The notes beneath the pieces are model-generated. The model saw nothing but the letters and a program-made list of their open reading frames with translations. It did no database searches and was not told where the DNA came from. This document shows positions 12,788 through 24,988 of a stretch of DNA of 64,000 nucleotides, one piece after another. The first letter of the stretch is position 1. Each line of letters starts with the position of its first letter. The position numbers were made by a program, and so were the translations under genes. Source of the stretch: Floccularia luteovirens (taxonomy: Eukaryota > Basidiomycota > Agaricomycetes > Agaricales > Squamanitaceae); assembly GCA_009739215.1 (NCBI GenBank), contig VSJF01000004.1, forward strand, positions 1,364,001-1,428,000, read 5' to 3'.

Positions 12788-14745
12788 TTAATGTTCCAGT
12801 TTTAGCCACCTCATGATTTCTTTGTGTCCTTCGCGACCTATGAAAAAAGCTTGTCCATGCCGGCCTTCCGGATCATACCAGAGACCGTCTCGCACACCAT
12901 GTGAAGTGAGATAATGAGCAACGCGCTATGTGCGATAGTTATAATATCTTATCAGGAAATCAATAAAAGGGAAACGCACATCGGAGTTGACAATATCGTC
13001 TTTGCCACCCAAAATAAACTTGGTCTTGGTCTCATCGCGTGCATTAGGGATATCTTCAAACCAGAGGGAATTGGAAACCCAATCAAAGTGTCTCTGTAAG
13101 ACATTTGCGACGCCAACCTCCGTACCAACAAAGTAGCGTAGCATCAGTTCCATACCCTGCCAATGTTGATAGAAAGTTAAAGTTGTTCTAAACCTTTTGA
13201 ATAACTAGGATACATACAGTCATTGCAGGACGGTAGATAAAATTATAGCAGACGTCTGTGACACAATATCAGAGTTGGTAGTCGTCACATAATACCGTCA
13301 ATCTCACCTCCTTCCCATGAGCAAAGTGAGACAGGGTCAACAAAGCAAGAACGTGCTACCATATGAGGGTACTCCTTCAGCATCCAGGCATGAGTGTAAG
13401 AACCACTGAAAATATCTATTAGTGATTGAGAGGAAAATGACGGCAAATATTTACTTGGAATGGCTAAGCATAGTGATACCTCGTCTACGTTTCGGCGCAT
13501 CCGCGTTTTCATTTGTCTTGTCGTCCGAAGAATTATCTTTTGCATCATCTGTTATGCGATTCTCACTTATTTCATCCTGACCGTCAAGATGTGCCCACCC
13601 AAGGGTATCAATGAGCATGGCTAAACGATCAGCTGTTTGATGACGGGACATGGGCTTTAGAAAGTTGGGATGGAAGAAATCCTGGCTTATATGAGGTTGT
13701 AATGGGATGAGAATGGGTCTGTCCGGGAAATTTTCGAATAGATTAGAGAGTACAACATGATACTGCATCAAGCCCATGCCCAAGCCGTGAACAAATACTA
13801 TCGGATGGGCACCAGTGGCAGGGTCCCAGTGATCAGGAAAGCGAAGGAGGTATCTGATAGTAAAAATTAGCTATAATTCTGGGACCAAGAGCGAAGGTGA
13901 GCTACTCCATGCCATTGAATGAACCGTGGTGAACATTCCACTTTCTGCGGTACAGTTTTTTAAGACCCCAACTAAAAACGCCGATGATGGCATAAGATGT
14001 GAATGGACGCCAGTGGACGGTGACCCTGTCCATGGTGAAACGGATGGGGTGAACTTCTGGATTTGAGCCTTCCTGAATCTTTGTGCCTGTACGCTTCTGC
14101 AAGAGATCAATAGCCTCGTCAAGGGCTGCGCGGTGCGCACGGGGTAGGTGTTTGAGGGATGCAGGTAGATCTGAGTTGAACATAAACCAGTAAAGCCACT
14201 TCCGAACGTCATTAAGACGGAGGGAAGACCAGGGAACTTTGCAGAACCAAGTGCGCATAGTGTTCCGGAATTCGAGAGCACGAGGGTCATTATGGTCGAA
14301 TTGGACGATAGACTCTTCTGGACTGCCGGGACGAGAAGTGGTTAGGGTTTCTTCGTCTTGATTCAAATTTGCAAGGCCAGCCTTGAGAAGCCTCTCATAC
14401 GAGAAGTGCATTTCTACAGGACGAGGAGGATTATGGGAAATAGAGCCTGTGACGTTACGGGAGATAAGGTAGTGATAAACGCTAAAGAGGACCTGATATT
14501 TTACAGAAATATAAGACGTGTTTTAGAGAGAGATGAGAAAAAGATACCTCGACTACTGCGAAGATGAAGAGAGAGATTCCAGGCCAAGAGAATGACCAGA
14601 TTATGCCAGAATTAACTGCGTAAAAGACGAAAGCCCATGAGAGTGGAATTGCAATCCATAGAGGAGCAACGAGGCAGAAAAAAACTAGATAGAAGGAAAG
14701 AGAGCGTGAGCGGGGAGGATGAGGAGTGTCTGCGGGGTCAAGCAT
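12788..14745 (-). CDS. Membrane-anchored alpha/beta-hydrolase-fold protein
   Basis: About 540 residues. The ATG at 14745 gives a short Pro/Arg-rich tail followed by two hydrophobic segments (LSFYLVFFCLVAPLWIAIP and a second through FIFAVVEV), so the N terminus is membrane-embedded. A long spacer (PWSSLRLNDVRKWLYWFMFN) leads to the hydrolase core: PIVFVHGLGMG (oxyanion strand), a nucleophile-elbow-like SHSNGS formed over an intron, FVDPVSLCSWEGG, then GGKDDIVNSD and GREGHKE, which could supply acid and His. The elbow has Ser where the usual first Gly would be. The stop is TAA at 12788-12790. The family is common in basidiomycetes and its substrate is unknown. Divergent from IDH1 with a 181-base shared promoter. 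Confidence 0.82.
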
Positions 14746-14862
14746 TTGAAGGATGGCATACTTAGAACGACAAAGAGCTTAAGTAGCGGCGGTTAGTGCC
14801 AGTGGCGCGACGCGGCAGACGAGGTGGGTTAATAACGTGATAGTGGACTATTGTATCTCTAT

Positions 14863-14868
14863 CACGTG
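14863..14868. promoter_or_regulatory. CACGTG E-box between hydrolase and IDH1
   Basis: A palindromic CACGTG lies about 60 bases upstream of the IDH1 start and 118 bases upstream of the divergent hydrolase start. bHLH factors (Cbf1, SREBP-like) bind this core in fungi. Position supports function, but a six-base match is weak evidence. Confidence 0.3.
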
Positions 14869-14926
14869 TTCACCCTTAAATTTTCAGAATTTCAAGTTCA
14901 CATAACAAATCACATCAATTATTACT

Positions 14927-16456
14927 ATGCTTTCTGCGAGGCATCTCCGAGTCTTTAAACGTTCTGTAACAACTCTGTCTGCCGGGTTTCCTAGAGTATC
15001 TCAGAGGGTATGTCTTTGTCTTTTTGTCTCTCTGTCTCTCTACTTCCATCTTGACTTTCTCATCTAGCCAGCAACAAAGTATGGCGGTGTATATACTGTT
15101 TGTCTCCACTTTCCCTCCTTCTTTTCTCGCCTCATCCTATGTAACAGGTGACTCTTATACCCGGCGATGGTATCGGGGGTGAAATCACAGACTCGGTCAA
15201 AGAAATCTTCGAATACCTCAACGCTCCCATCGAGTGGGAGCAGTACAATGTCTCCGGCGTCTCCTCTGCTGGCGAGGACCTCTTCAAGCAGGCTATGGAG
15301 AGTCTCAAACGAAACCGTGTCGGTCTCAAGGGTATTCTTCTTTGCTTCATACTCTCTCAAAGATAGATACAAACGCATGCTGGTATAGGCATTCTTTTCA
15401 CTCCTATATCTCAGTCAGGTCATATCTCGTGGAACGTCGCAATGCGTCAGCAGCTCGACATATATGCTTCCGTTGTTCTCTGCAAATCTCTTTCTGGTGT
15501 TCCCACGCGTCACTCCAACGTTGACTTTGCTATCATCCGTGAAAACACCGAAGGCGAGTACTCTGGCCTTGAACACCAAAGTTACCCCGGTGTCGTTGAG
15601 AGTTTGAAAGTTTCTACCCGCGCAAAGGCGGAACGCATATCACGCTTTGCATTCGACTTTGCTCTTAAGAACAACCGGAAGGTAAGTGACAATCGTGCAT
15701 CCTCATCCCCTTGCTAAGGCATACCATAGAAAGTAACATGTGTTCACAAAGCCAACATAATGAAACTTGGTGACGGACTCTTCTTGAATACATTCCGCAA
15801 AGTTGCAGAGGAATATAAATCGTCTGGTATCGAGTTTAATGACATGATCGTGGACAATACGTACGCAGCTATGTACGCTAACTTAGCTTCCATCCTGACT
15901 ACATTTGCCACCAGCTCTATGCAACTTGTTGCTCGTCCCGGTCAGTTCGACGTTATGGTCATGCCAAATCTTTATGGTGCCATTGTCTCCAACATTGGTG
16001 CCGCCCTTGTCGGCGGACCAGGCTTAGTCCCTGGTTGTAATGTTGGACGTGTCAGTATACCCAAGTGTGCTTGTATCTGACTACTGAATGAGTTGACACC
16101 CATCAGGAATATGCTCTCTTTGAACCCGGGTGCCGTCATGTTGCTAGCGATATCATGGGAACTAATCGGGCTAATCCTATAGCTATGATTCTCAGTGCTA
16201 CAATGATGCTCAGACATCTTGGGTAAATGCTTGTTCATATTGCCGCTATCATCAATTAACTGGTTGTCAGGCTTGATCCCATTGCAAATAATATTGCCAG
16301 TGCCACTTTTGATGTTATCAACGAAGGCAAAATCCGGACAGCTGATATGGGTGGTAAGTGGCTTGATGATGTTACCTACTGCTTATCTTTACGTTTATCA
16401 ACTTAGGCTCGGCCACAACATCAGAACTAACAGCTGCCATCATCAAGAGGCTCTAA
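14927..16456 (+). CDS. IDH1: Isocitrate dehydrogenase [NAD], subunit 1, mitochondrial
   Basis: Subunit of the octameric NAD-dependent isocitrate dehydrogenase of the TCA cycle. The N terminus [18 protein letters not shown] is a typical matrix presequence. Conserved blocks follow: [95 protein letters not shown] and, near the C terminus, [12 protein letters not shown]. The KLGDGLF and GLEHQS forms fit the IDH1 rather than the IDH2 paralogue. One intron (15861-15914, 54 bases) has no stop and is in frame, so it can be mistaken for coding sequence; removing it restores VDNTSMQLV. About eight exons; TAA at 16454-16456. Confidence 0.94.
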
Positions 16457-16575
16457 TGATCATATATAGACATTCTATTAGATTGAGCAGGTGTAATACG
16501 GATTAGACTAAAAACAAGTGTTATTATACTTTCCGGCATAGATGCTCTCGTACATTACACGCCAGTCCCTCATTG

Positions 16576-18109
16576 CTACGAATGACTATTATTCAGAACG
16601 TCAAGGCCTACATCAACAAAACTTTGATTCTGGTCCAGTGCCGCTTCATATTCTTCCAGTGTAAGACCTCGACTTTTCTTTCGTTCCCGTTCACCTTGGT
16701 CTGTAACACCGTTCTTGTCCATTATATTTCCGTTTTTCACGAGGGGCTCTTTGATTGTCGATTCGGTGACAACATCTCCGGAATCTATCCCTTTTCGTAG
16801 ACCCAATATCGTTTCACACCGCACCTCGGCCTTAGCACCCCACCCGTCCACCGCAGGGCGGAATGCTGCATATAGCCCCCACCCCTCAGAGTTCAAGACA
16901 TGCGGAGAATAACTATTCGCAAGCAGGCGCAGTGCACCGATAATATCGGGGGTTGTTTGCCGAAACGCACGCGTGACATATCCAAATGCACTACCGGGTG
17001 ACACTGGCTTACCACCAGAGAGTGCCCGCCATTCTCCAGATTGTGTTTTATACAGTGGACTAGAGAAGTTTCATTAGTATGGTAGTACATTGAGAGCAAG
17101 AAGACTCACATCCTTTAGATTATGTTGGCAGCCGATGGTGGTAAGTACATATATGAAGGATAATATTTATCCCGCACCTTCGCCCCATAAGTTCAACATA
17201 TGGCTGTGCACCATCTCGGATGGCTTCCTGCCCACGTTCAGTCTCTTGATCAATGACTCCAAGCGAGACGCCTTTTGCGACAGCATTTATTTCGGTATAA
17301 ACGGATGCTACAACGTTGAAGGCGATAATCATAAGCGGAGGCAGGCATAGTATTAATAGATTCGCACCAATGCTCAGCGCTTCCTCGCGTCGAAAATTCA
17401 TCCGCTCCGCCACAAGCATCGCCCATGCTGTCAGTAGCGGTGCACGATTAACAACAGTCTTTTTGTTTCGCAGAATCTATTCATGTGATCAATTCAACTG
17501 CCTCGCCGTCAAGAAATAGCTACAACACTCACTTCTTCGTCTAAAATCTCGTTGAAATCGAGGCTATCATACCCTACTGCTTCGTCCGTTGCTCCATCAG
17601 GAAGGTATTCGTTTGTCTCGGTAGCACGTTTCCGCTTGCGTGGTGATGATGTCTTCTAATATTGCCTTCAGTATTGGTCTATATGGATAAGGGCCATAAA
17701 CATACAACTTCCTGGACCGCAACAGAGCCTTGGCTTCTATTCAGAGAGCCACTACTAGGCACTAGCTCCTCATTAGGCTTGCTATTTGATGGCTTCGATA
17801 AAGGTTTGCGGGTGGACGTATACCCAGCCTTGCGCAACGCAGTGAGCACGAGACGGCGGTCTTCTTGCGCATCGACCCCGGCTGCCTTGAGCTTAAGTTC
17901 ACTCAACTGACTGAGCTGCGTAGGGGTATTATATTCCTTATATCTGTGATTGTTGTCGAGCGGTGAGTCGGATCTCCACAATTCGGGAAAATAGAATGTG
18001 CGAACATCTTACTGGCTATAGCCATGGCTTTCGGAACTGGAACATTATTGGTTGTGAGAATCTTGAGGAAATTTGGAAGCAAAAGCTTCGTATTTGCTGG
18101 ATCAGCCAT
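16576..18109 (-). CDS. Conserved fungal protein of unknown function
   Basis: Roughly 430 residues. From the ATG at 18109: a helical start (LLPNFLKILTTNNVPVPKAM), a second helical block (YNTPTQLSQLSELKLKAAGV, LVLTALRKAGY), a basic nuclear-signal-like SPRKRKR, then an acidic LDFNEILDEE leading into NRAPLLTAWAMLVAERMNF and EEALSIASVYTEINAVAKG (the last joined across an intron at about 17300-17350). The C-terminal part has GYVTRAFRQTTPDIIGAL and ends in a charged region. I recognise it only as a recurring basidiomycete protein. Spliced order and charge pattern suggest a nuclear role, which is inference. Convergent with IDH1. Confidence 0.7.
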
Positions 18110-18253
18110 ATTAGCTTTAGATAAGTTAGAGTTGATAAGTTTGATAGACTTGGAGTGTGTTTGGCATCAGCTTTTGTTATCAACTTATTATTGTGCTATT
18201 CCCTTTCCGTCATCGCCGCTTAGGTTTCTCAATCCCTTTGTTCATTTGCTAAG

Positions 18254-20032
18254 ATGGTTGACCTCAACAAAATGGACATTGAACCCACACAAAACTTTTT
18301 GCTTGCAGACGGTGGTGGCGATTATGATCAACTTGATGCTGATTTCGACTCAGACAGTGAAGACCCAAACGTATTCAAGGTGCGCAATGCACTCTCTCCG
18401 CCTGCGGCAAAGACTTTTTCTACTAGAGAACTTCATTGTATGTCATCCTCCACTGTGCCAGCCATTACATCTTCTCCAGTTTGATACAATATTCCTCAGC
18501 GCTCATTCACCAAGGCACAATCGACCTCAATCCGTCCTACCAACGAGGTTATTTCATCCCTATTTTTTTCTAGGTTGTCGTGCTCATTTCAACGTAGATG
18601 TTGTATGGCCTGAATCGAAACAAATGGGCCTCATAGACTCCTTGTTTCGCAACTTCTACATTCCCCCTATCGTATTCGCAGTGCAACGCGACGATGATAA
18701 CGAAGAAGTTCGGGTTTGTGTCGATGGGAAACAGGTGTTCTACAATGGCCTCGACAACGTGTTATAGCCGCTTATATAATAAACCACAGCGTCTGACTTC
18801 CATACAAAAGTTTTTTGACGGTCAAGTACGTACCAAACTCTTTATTTCTGCGAATACCCTTATATTGGTCTCGTAGATACCCTGTATGCTTGCGTTTTTG
18901 TTTCACCCTAGCCTTACAACTCATTTCATCCAACACAGTTCGTGACCATACGACGAAGAAGAAATTTTGGTATACCATGGCTGAAAAATTTCAAGGGCAG
19001 AGAACTGAAGTTCCAGAAATTTGGAAAGAACGCTTCTCAGGAAAACAGATAACATGCGGTATGTTGGTATAAATATGTTCCGAATTTGCCTTAATAAGCT
19101 TTCTCGCCCTCGGCGATTATAGTTGAGTATTATGGGATACCTTCAGGAATGGAACGTGAACTGTTCCAGCGAGTCCAACTTGGAATGACCCTCACTGCTG
19201 CAGGTTCGTGAATCATTGGTACTTGGTGTAAATCCACTTCTCTAATTTTGGAACAATTGAGTAGAGAAACTACAAGCAGTATCGTCTCCATGGGCTGAGT
19301 AAGTTTCGCTAGTTATCTTACATATCGCTCATTAACGCGATCAGATGGATACTGGAGCTTGAGACCCAGCACGTCGCTTTAGAGGGCGGTCTTTCGCAGG
19401 TACTCCAATGGGATACTAGGCGTGGACGCGATTTCCAAAATCTAGCCCACCTTGTGTATTGTTGTGACGGATTGCCGGATCATAAAAATCTTCCATCCGC
19501 ACAAAAAGTAGAAGCTTGGTTATCGCGAGTCGATAACCCACCAACACAATTTAAACAACACATTGAGCAGGTGCTGCGAGATCTTTGGAAGATTGCTTCG
19601 AACGAGGATCTAAACAGTGGTTTCAAAAAAATACCACAACGCCTTGCTCCGGTAGAATTTCTGTTCATCGGTGAGTTTATTCTTGCAACAGGTTCAGTAT
19701 TTCTAATAAGCGTCTCCTATGCAGGTGTACTATTATACATGCTCCGTGGGGAGTCCTTGAGTGATCGAGCAACTGCTATATATAATTTGCGTCTTGCCGT
19801 TCGTCAGGAGTTTAAAGACATCAGAAATAACTCTTCTGTGGGAAAGGTTATGTGGCGTTTCGTTGAAGACCTGCAGTCGGACCCAAATATTCGCCCGGGC
19901 GTGCAAGGAAGTGAATCAAAAGTGGCGAAAAGGAAACGCAAGATGAATGACGAAGAAGTCGAGTACAGACCACAACCAGTCAGATCCTTTGGCAAAACGC
20001 CGAAAACTCGGTCGAGCAGAAAAGACGGCTAA
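18254..20032 (+). CDS. DUF262-domain protein
   Basis: About 430 residues from roughly eight exons. The N-terminal 70 residues are acidic (DADFDSDSEDPN). The DUF262 (ParB/GmrS-like) core follows: IDLNPSYQR, DVVWPESKQMGLIDSLFRN, YIPPIVFAV, VDGKQRLTSIQKFFDG, a KKFWYTM strand, then EYYGIPSGMERELFQRVQLG and MTLTAAEKLQA. The first two introns fall inside the core, so no single ORF shows it whole. The C terminus is Lys/Arg-rich (KRKRKMNDEE, KTPKTRSSRK), suggesting a nuclear or DNA-bound protein. In bacteria this domain occurs in GmrSD-type restriction and DNA-modification systems; the function of the fungal versions is not established. Stop TAA at 20030-20032. Confidence 0.83.
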
Positions 20033-20183
20033 GACGGCTGGATGTATAATAAACGGAGCTTTGCGCATCACAGGTTATCGAGAACATGGAGACAATAAAT
20101 CCACCCCCTAATGTACGGTTACTAATCATCATATTAATTATGATGTCCCCCTTGCACAACCTGAAAAAATACGCGTGTTGACC

Positions 20184-21577
20184 TTAGCCGTTGTACTGCG
20201 CCCTGGCTGTGTACCAAACACCCTGAGAATCTGTTGTAGCTCGGCAGTACTTGAGGAGCAGCTTATCCCTTTCCTTGGAGTTAACCGCGATATCAGTAAG
20301 AAATGGTGTGATCACTTCAGCCTTCCAACGTGGCCGGGTCCGAAAGAGATCCGCGAAACGTGCCGCTGGATCGATAGATAATGTGGCCGAGGGAAAATAA
20401 GACAAGGCCTCGACGCCCTCAAAAGATGAAGGGGTGGTGAGATAGTTTCCCTACTTAGGATCCTTAAAGGAGAGTAATAAAAATATACGCAGCCACTGAC
20501 CGCAAGCAAATCGATAGAAACTGATGATTCAAATGTGTCACCAACAAGCGACTTCCACTTTGTGAGAAAGACATCCATATTAATGGGTTCGCGCTGTTTC
20601 GCAGGTAAGGAATGTAAATGAATGGATCAAAGGGGTGCCATTTACCTTGTGATTTCTGAGCAAGCCCATTCCCACTTCCCTTACTACCGCATTGACATCC
20701 ATGCACCATTCTCCTACCTGTATGCTGCCAAACCAAGACATTACTTGTACAGAAACAGACATAGAAATCTCATGCTCGTCTGCCAAGGTAGAAGAAAGCT
20801 CTTCGACGGATGCTGCTGAATGCGGAAGTGACAAAGACACCAATAGGTTCAAGATGAGCTCCAAGACATTGTCCAGGAAAGCTGGAGCGATGGGACGCAG
20901 CTCGCCGTTCACAATAAGTATTCTTCTTTCCTTCAGACCTTGATCCAGTTCCGCATCACTTGCTTGGAGCTCGGCTCTTGCATCAGCATATGTAAATTTT
21001 CTTGTCTATGCATCATAGTTTAGCCCCCTCACACATGTGCAAAGTCTCACAAGTAACTCACAACTTCTCCCAAAGATGGATCTTGAACCTCGTCATATTC
21101 CTGACCGCGAAGCAGTTGCGCGAGCTTGTGTAATTTCGGCACAGCGGGTACCAACTCAATAATATCATTCACCTGATCACGGATGACGACTCCACCTACT
21201 CCAAACCCTACTTCTGAATCATCGCTAGATGACGATACAACCAGCACAGAGTTGGACAATGCAACAGAACGCATTGCGTAGGTCTTGTCATTCGTGCACA
21301 ACACCGCATCTTCATTCGCCTGTCCTTTGACTTTGAGACTGTAATTGTAGTTGAAGTTCTTTTGATAAGTCAGTGAAGATGTAATTGCTCACTCGACTGT
21401 ATTTGATCTCCCAATTGCATTCTCGATAAGACCATTGAGTTCTGCAGGTAATTCTAGCAGCTTGAAACTGTCAGAGTCTTCTACAGATGAAGCCGAGAAA
21501 CTGATGTGGTATTCTGACATCGCATCAGGGTCTAAGTTTACTTGGGAATGCAAAATATCATTTTCACTTGGCATCAC
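20184..21577 (-). CDS. DCC1: Sister chromatid cohesion protein DCC1
   Basis: Subunit of the Ctf18-Dcc1-Ctf8 alternative clamp loader, which loads PCNA and supports sister chromatid cohesion. The ATG at 21577 begins an N-terminal stretch with SFKLLELPAELNGLIE. After the first intron come LKVKGQANEDAVLCTNDKTY, SVALSNSVLVV, IELVPAVPKLHKLAQLLRG, YEDVQDPS-type residues, TYADARAELQASDAELDQGL and KERRILIVNGELRPIAP. The C-terminal winged-helix region contains MDVFLTKWKSLVGD and TFESSVSIDLL, and the last exon has PAARFADLFRTRPRWKAE, IAVNSKERDKLLLKY and GVWYTARAQYNG. Order and length (about 400 residues) match fungal Dcc1. Confidence 0.9.
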
Positions 21578-21720
21578 ACAAGTTCATAGTTTTAAATATT
21601 GAATTATCCTTTCCATCCTTTGCTGTCCATAAGCATATACAAGCTGCATTTCTATGCAACTATGTGTCGTGTCGATACTTCTAACATAAGATAAAATAAA
21701 GAGTATCCTATGCAAACAAA

Positions 21721-23021
21721 TCACTCGTTCAGACATGTAGTCTCTACGATAATGCCAGTCACACGATATGGGTCTAGATAATCAAATGGTCAGGAGTGAT
21801 GTGGCGAAGTGGAGTAAAATCTCTTACCAATGTTAGAAGCAGGGCGCCTGTCTTCAAGGTACCCATAGCCCTGAGCGGCGACATGACGCGGTACACGGAT
21901 GGATGCACCACGGTTGGCAACACCAGAACTGAAGGCGCCAATGTGGCCGGTCTCGTGGCGACCAGTCAACCGCATATCATTGTCCTCTCCATAGACTGCA
22001 ATATGTTCATCGTGTCTCTTGCTCAATTTTTCAATAGCAGCATCAATCGCCTTTATACCCCCAGGCTCACGCATAGCTTGTGTACTGTAGTTGGTATGAC
22101 ATCCGGCACCATTCCAATCACCTTGGAGGGGTTTAGGGTGGAAAGAAACCTTCACAGCCCATTGTTCCGCAATGCGGATAAGAAGATATCGAGCCATCCA
22201 AAGGTGGTCGCCCATGGAAATGCCTTCACATGGACCGACCTGGAACTCCCACTGAGACGGCATAACCTCGGCATTGATACCGCTGATGTTGATACCAGCA
22301 TAAAGGCACGCGCGATAATGGGCCTCAATCAGATCACGAGCAAATACTTTGCCGGTACCTATCCGTGGAAAGAAATGATGTATTAGTGGAAGCTCATAGC
22401 TAAATTCAGGCATAAGATTAACCCACCAGCTCCACAGTAGTAAGGACCTTGAGGACCAGGGAATCCACCTTTAGGCCAGCCGTAAGGAGTACCATCCGCA
22501 TCCAACAAGGTATACTCCTGTTCTAGCCCAAACCAGGGGTGTTGATCCTTGGCCTGTTCCATAACCTTGTATGCATGGTGGCGGTAGTTAGTCCTATTCG
22601 GAGTGCCATCGTTGTTATATGTTTCGGCAAGCACAAGGATGTTGTCACCACCGCGGAAAGGATCCTTGAAGATGGCAGCAGGTCGGAGGTATACGTCAGA
22701 GTCATGTCCAGGAGCTTGGTTCGTAGAGGAACCATCGAAATCCCAGATACGCAATTGACCAATATCGGTCACCTTTTTGCTAACAGTCTAGAAACTCGCT
22801 AGTGAGAAATGCAAAGAGCTGGCGAGCATAAGTAGACGGCAGCATACCGTTGACTTTGAACGGAGACCGCCATCACCATCAATCCATACATCTAGAACAT
22901 AAGAGTAAGTTAGTGAAACCACCAGCATAGAATAGTATTACGGACATTCGGCTTGGATCTTTTCACCCTGCGGGAGGGCGAGGTATGGAGCCAGAAGATC
23001 GTTGTGGTACTGGATGCTCAT
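21721..23021 (-). CDS. GLN1: Glutamine synthetase (eukaryotic type II)
   Basis: Cytosolic ATP-dependent ligation of ammonia to glutamate, about 355 residues. From the ATG at 23021: [29 protein letters not shown] residues, [95 protein letters not shown], and [13 protein letters not shown] with [14 protein letters not shown] at the end. Metal and ATP ligands (ExE, HxN, Glu, Arg) are all in place. Four or five introns; the last exon ends TTCLNE with TGA at 21721-21723. Lies in tandem behind the AP-1 sigma gene, with a long (583-base) upstream region. Confidence 0.97.
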
Positions 23022-23604
23022 TGGAGAAGAAAAAAGGATATATGCGGGGGTGTCAAGTAAGAGAAATTATAGCGGAGGAAGAGACGGAAAGGTATTATAA
23101 GGGAAAGATTATTTGTAGATGTTTGTGATCCAATAGAGGAATGTGATTGGAAGATAAGAGACAGACACTTGGCTTTTGATTGTATACAATTCAGCTTTGG
23201 TGGTTGTTCCTCTTGCGTTCTGACATTTCATGAATCTCTCTCCCGTTCTCGCCGGACAATCCCGATTACATCCTTCGGAGTTATGTTTCATCCTTGGTCA
23301 TCTCATTCATATATGGGGTTTTCTTCATTCTTGCCATGTGGTGACTGTTTGGCGATTCACTCCTCGGTTCGATTTACCATATATCAGCATTTGTATATTT
23401 TACTAGCCGTTCAGGTAACTGACCCCAAAATCATGAAATGTTATATTCATTCAATTATCATCGTTTCCAACTTCACCTCAATTAACTACTGTTATCCCTG
23501 CCAGTGAATGAAATATCGTAAGATGCACTTTCACATCATCGGACCTTGCATAAAAAAAGTGGAGCCGTTCTAAAGTAGTTCAGAATAGAGAAACAAAATA
23601 AATT
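23022..23604. promoter_or_regulatory. GLN1 upstream region with GATA and CCAAT motifs
   Basis: Gene-free 583 bases. An AGATAAG site (GATAAG at 23153-23158), the core bound by nitrogen-regulatory GATA factors such as AreA/NIT2, lies 130 bases upstream of the GLN1 start, flanked by CCAAT cores on both strands (about 23130 and 23146). GATA control of glutamine synthetase is known in fungi; here it is an inference from motif and place. Confidence 0.35.
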
Positions 23605-24407
23605 CTAACCACTTCTTGATCCTAGGCGAGCCAGGGTGTCTTCAGAATTTTCCTGCTCTTCCACGCTATCAGATTGTGTCACCTGCAAAATGTTTTGATC
23701 AAAGTGATTTCATAGAAGGAATCTATAACATACGACCCGTAACACCGATTTTTTAGAAGACTCTTGCAGCTCCCCAGCAATTATCAATTCATCAAGGATC
23801 TGTAGTAACATTTATTAGTATTCATAATCGAGATCAAATCAAATCAGCTCACAGCATATGCTTTTTGGAAGTTGAATATCCTGCGCATTCGTTAATAGGT
23901 AGAAATGGCAACGGCAAATGTCCACTAACAAATCCAATTCACACACCTAAAAGAGATCATGAGAATCAGCTTGTAATCGCATACATGAGCAGGGTTCGTA
24001 CATTTCCAAAGTATCGATCTAGGACTTCCACGTATCGATGGATGATCTCCAGTGTTATTAGTTCGTTGTCGCCGGATCCGATGCCGCAAACGAAGAATAG
24101 TGATGCATATCTACGGTACACCACTTTTGAATCTGCATGAAGTGGGTAAATGCAGTTCCGTTCTACATCCTCGCTATACACACCCTTATATTCCAAGAAA
24201 TTGCACATCCGACTCCGACGAGCAAGCACAAGCTGGGTGACATCCTTTACGATCTTAGCTTTCGCCTTGGGTGCCATAGTTGTGAACCATTTCGCCAGGC
24301 GGACTTTACCTGTTGAACGTTGAGCCCCAAGCTAATGTCAGCGAACTCTGGACTTAAGAATCATAGGACTAGCCTTGGCGCGAAACGAGTAGGATGTAGT
24401 TGATCAT
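23605..24407 (-). CDS. APS1: AP-1 clathrin adaptor complex sigma subunit
   Basis: Small chain of the AP-1 adaptor for clathrin transport between trans-Golgi and endosomes, about 160 residues. The first exon (ATG at 24407) gives [11 protein letters not shown]; after a probable GC-AG intron the protein runs [99 protein letters not shown] and [20 protein letters not shown]. Six further short introns interrupt it; one sits inside DLIFNF. The tail ([17 protein letters not shown]) and TAG at 23605-23607 match sigma-1. If the 24277 ATG were used, the first beta strand of the longin fold would be lost, so 24407 is preferred. Confidence 0.93.
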
Positions 24408-24988
24408 TGACTTTTGGTTAATCTTTGTCACAGACACATACCAACTTCTAGCACGTCACTCAATCACACTCAACGAGCTCAACCTCTAATATTCGGATAT
24501 CGATGTGAGAAAACGACAGAATATTTTCCTTCATTCACAAAACAATATCTTGAACTATATCTCACAAGTACAACGATCTAGAAATAATCTTCTTTCTTGG
24601 CGAAGTCATATCATCACACGCAAAGTTGGCAGATGGATTCTTGGACTTGGCCTTGAAAAAATGCCAAAATTAGCTTCAAGTATACCACGCATTGATGAAT
24701 AACGTTGTTTGTTTTGGTAGCAATTTCCCCAGGTATTTTTTAATTCTTCCACAAAATAATTCCGGCTGTTCCCAGTTGGACACCAGTTCATATATCATAT
24801 GCTATACCCAAAACTCACATGATTCATATATGATTTCAGGTCGACAGGCAAGTATCCCACCAGGTTAGAATTTGAATAACAAAAAATTGCCCAATCCCGC
24901 AACAACTATACATGAGATACACTACAGCGCAAGAATCAAAATAAGGGGGGAACGACCTGGTGACCAAATAAACTGCTTTAGGCTGAGA
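24408..24988. other. Intergenic between AP-1 sigma and RdRP
   Basis: About 580 AT-rich bases between the start of the AP-1 sigma gene and the 3' end of the RdRP gene. A 65-codon plus-strand frame at 24505-24702 shows no family pattern. I see no RNA gene or repeat here. Confidence 0.4.

Noticed and set aside
17120..17419. Hydrophobic segment LILCLPPLMIIAFNV as a membrane span in the conserved unknown
   Set aside because: It is intron sequence between a GT donor and an AG acceptor; splicing it out gives EALSIASVYTE.
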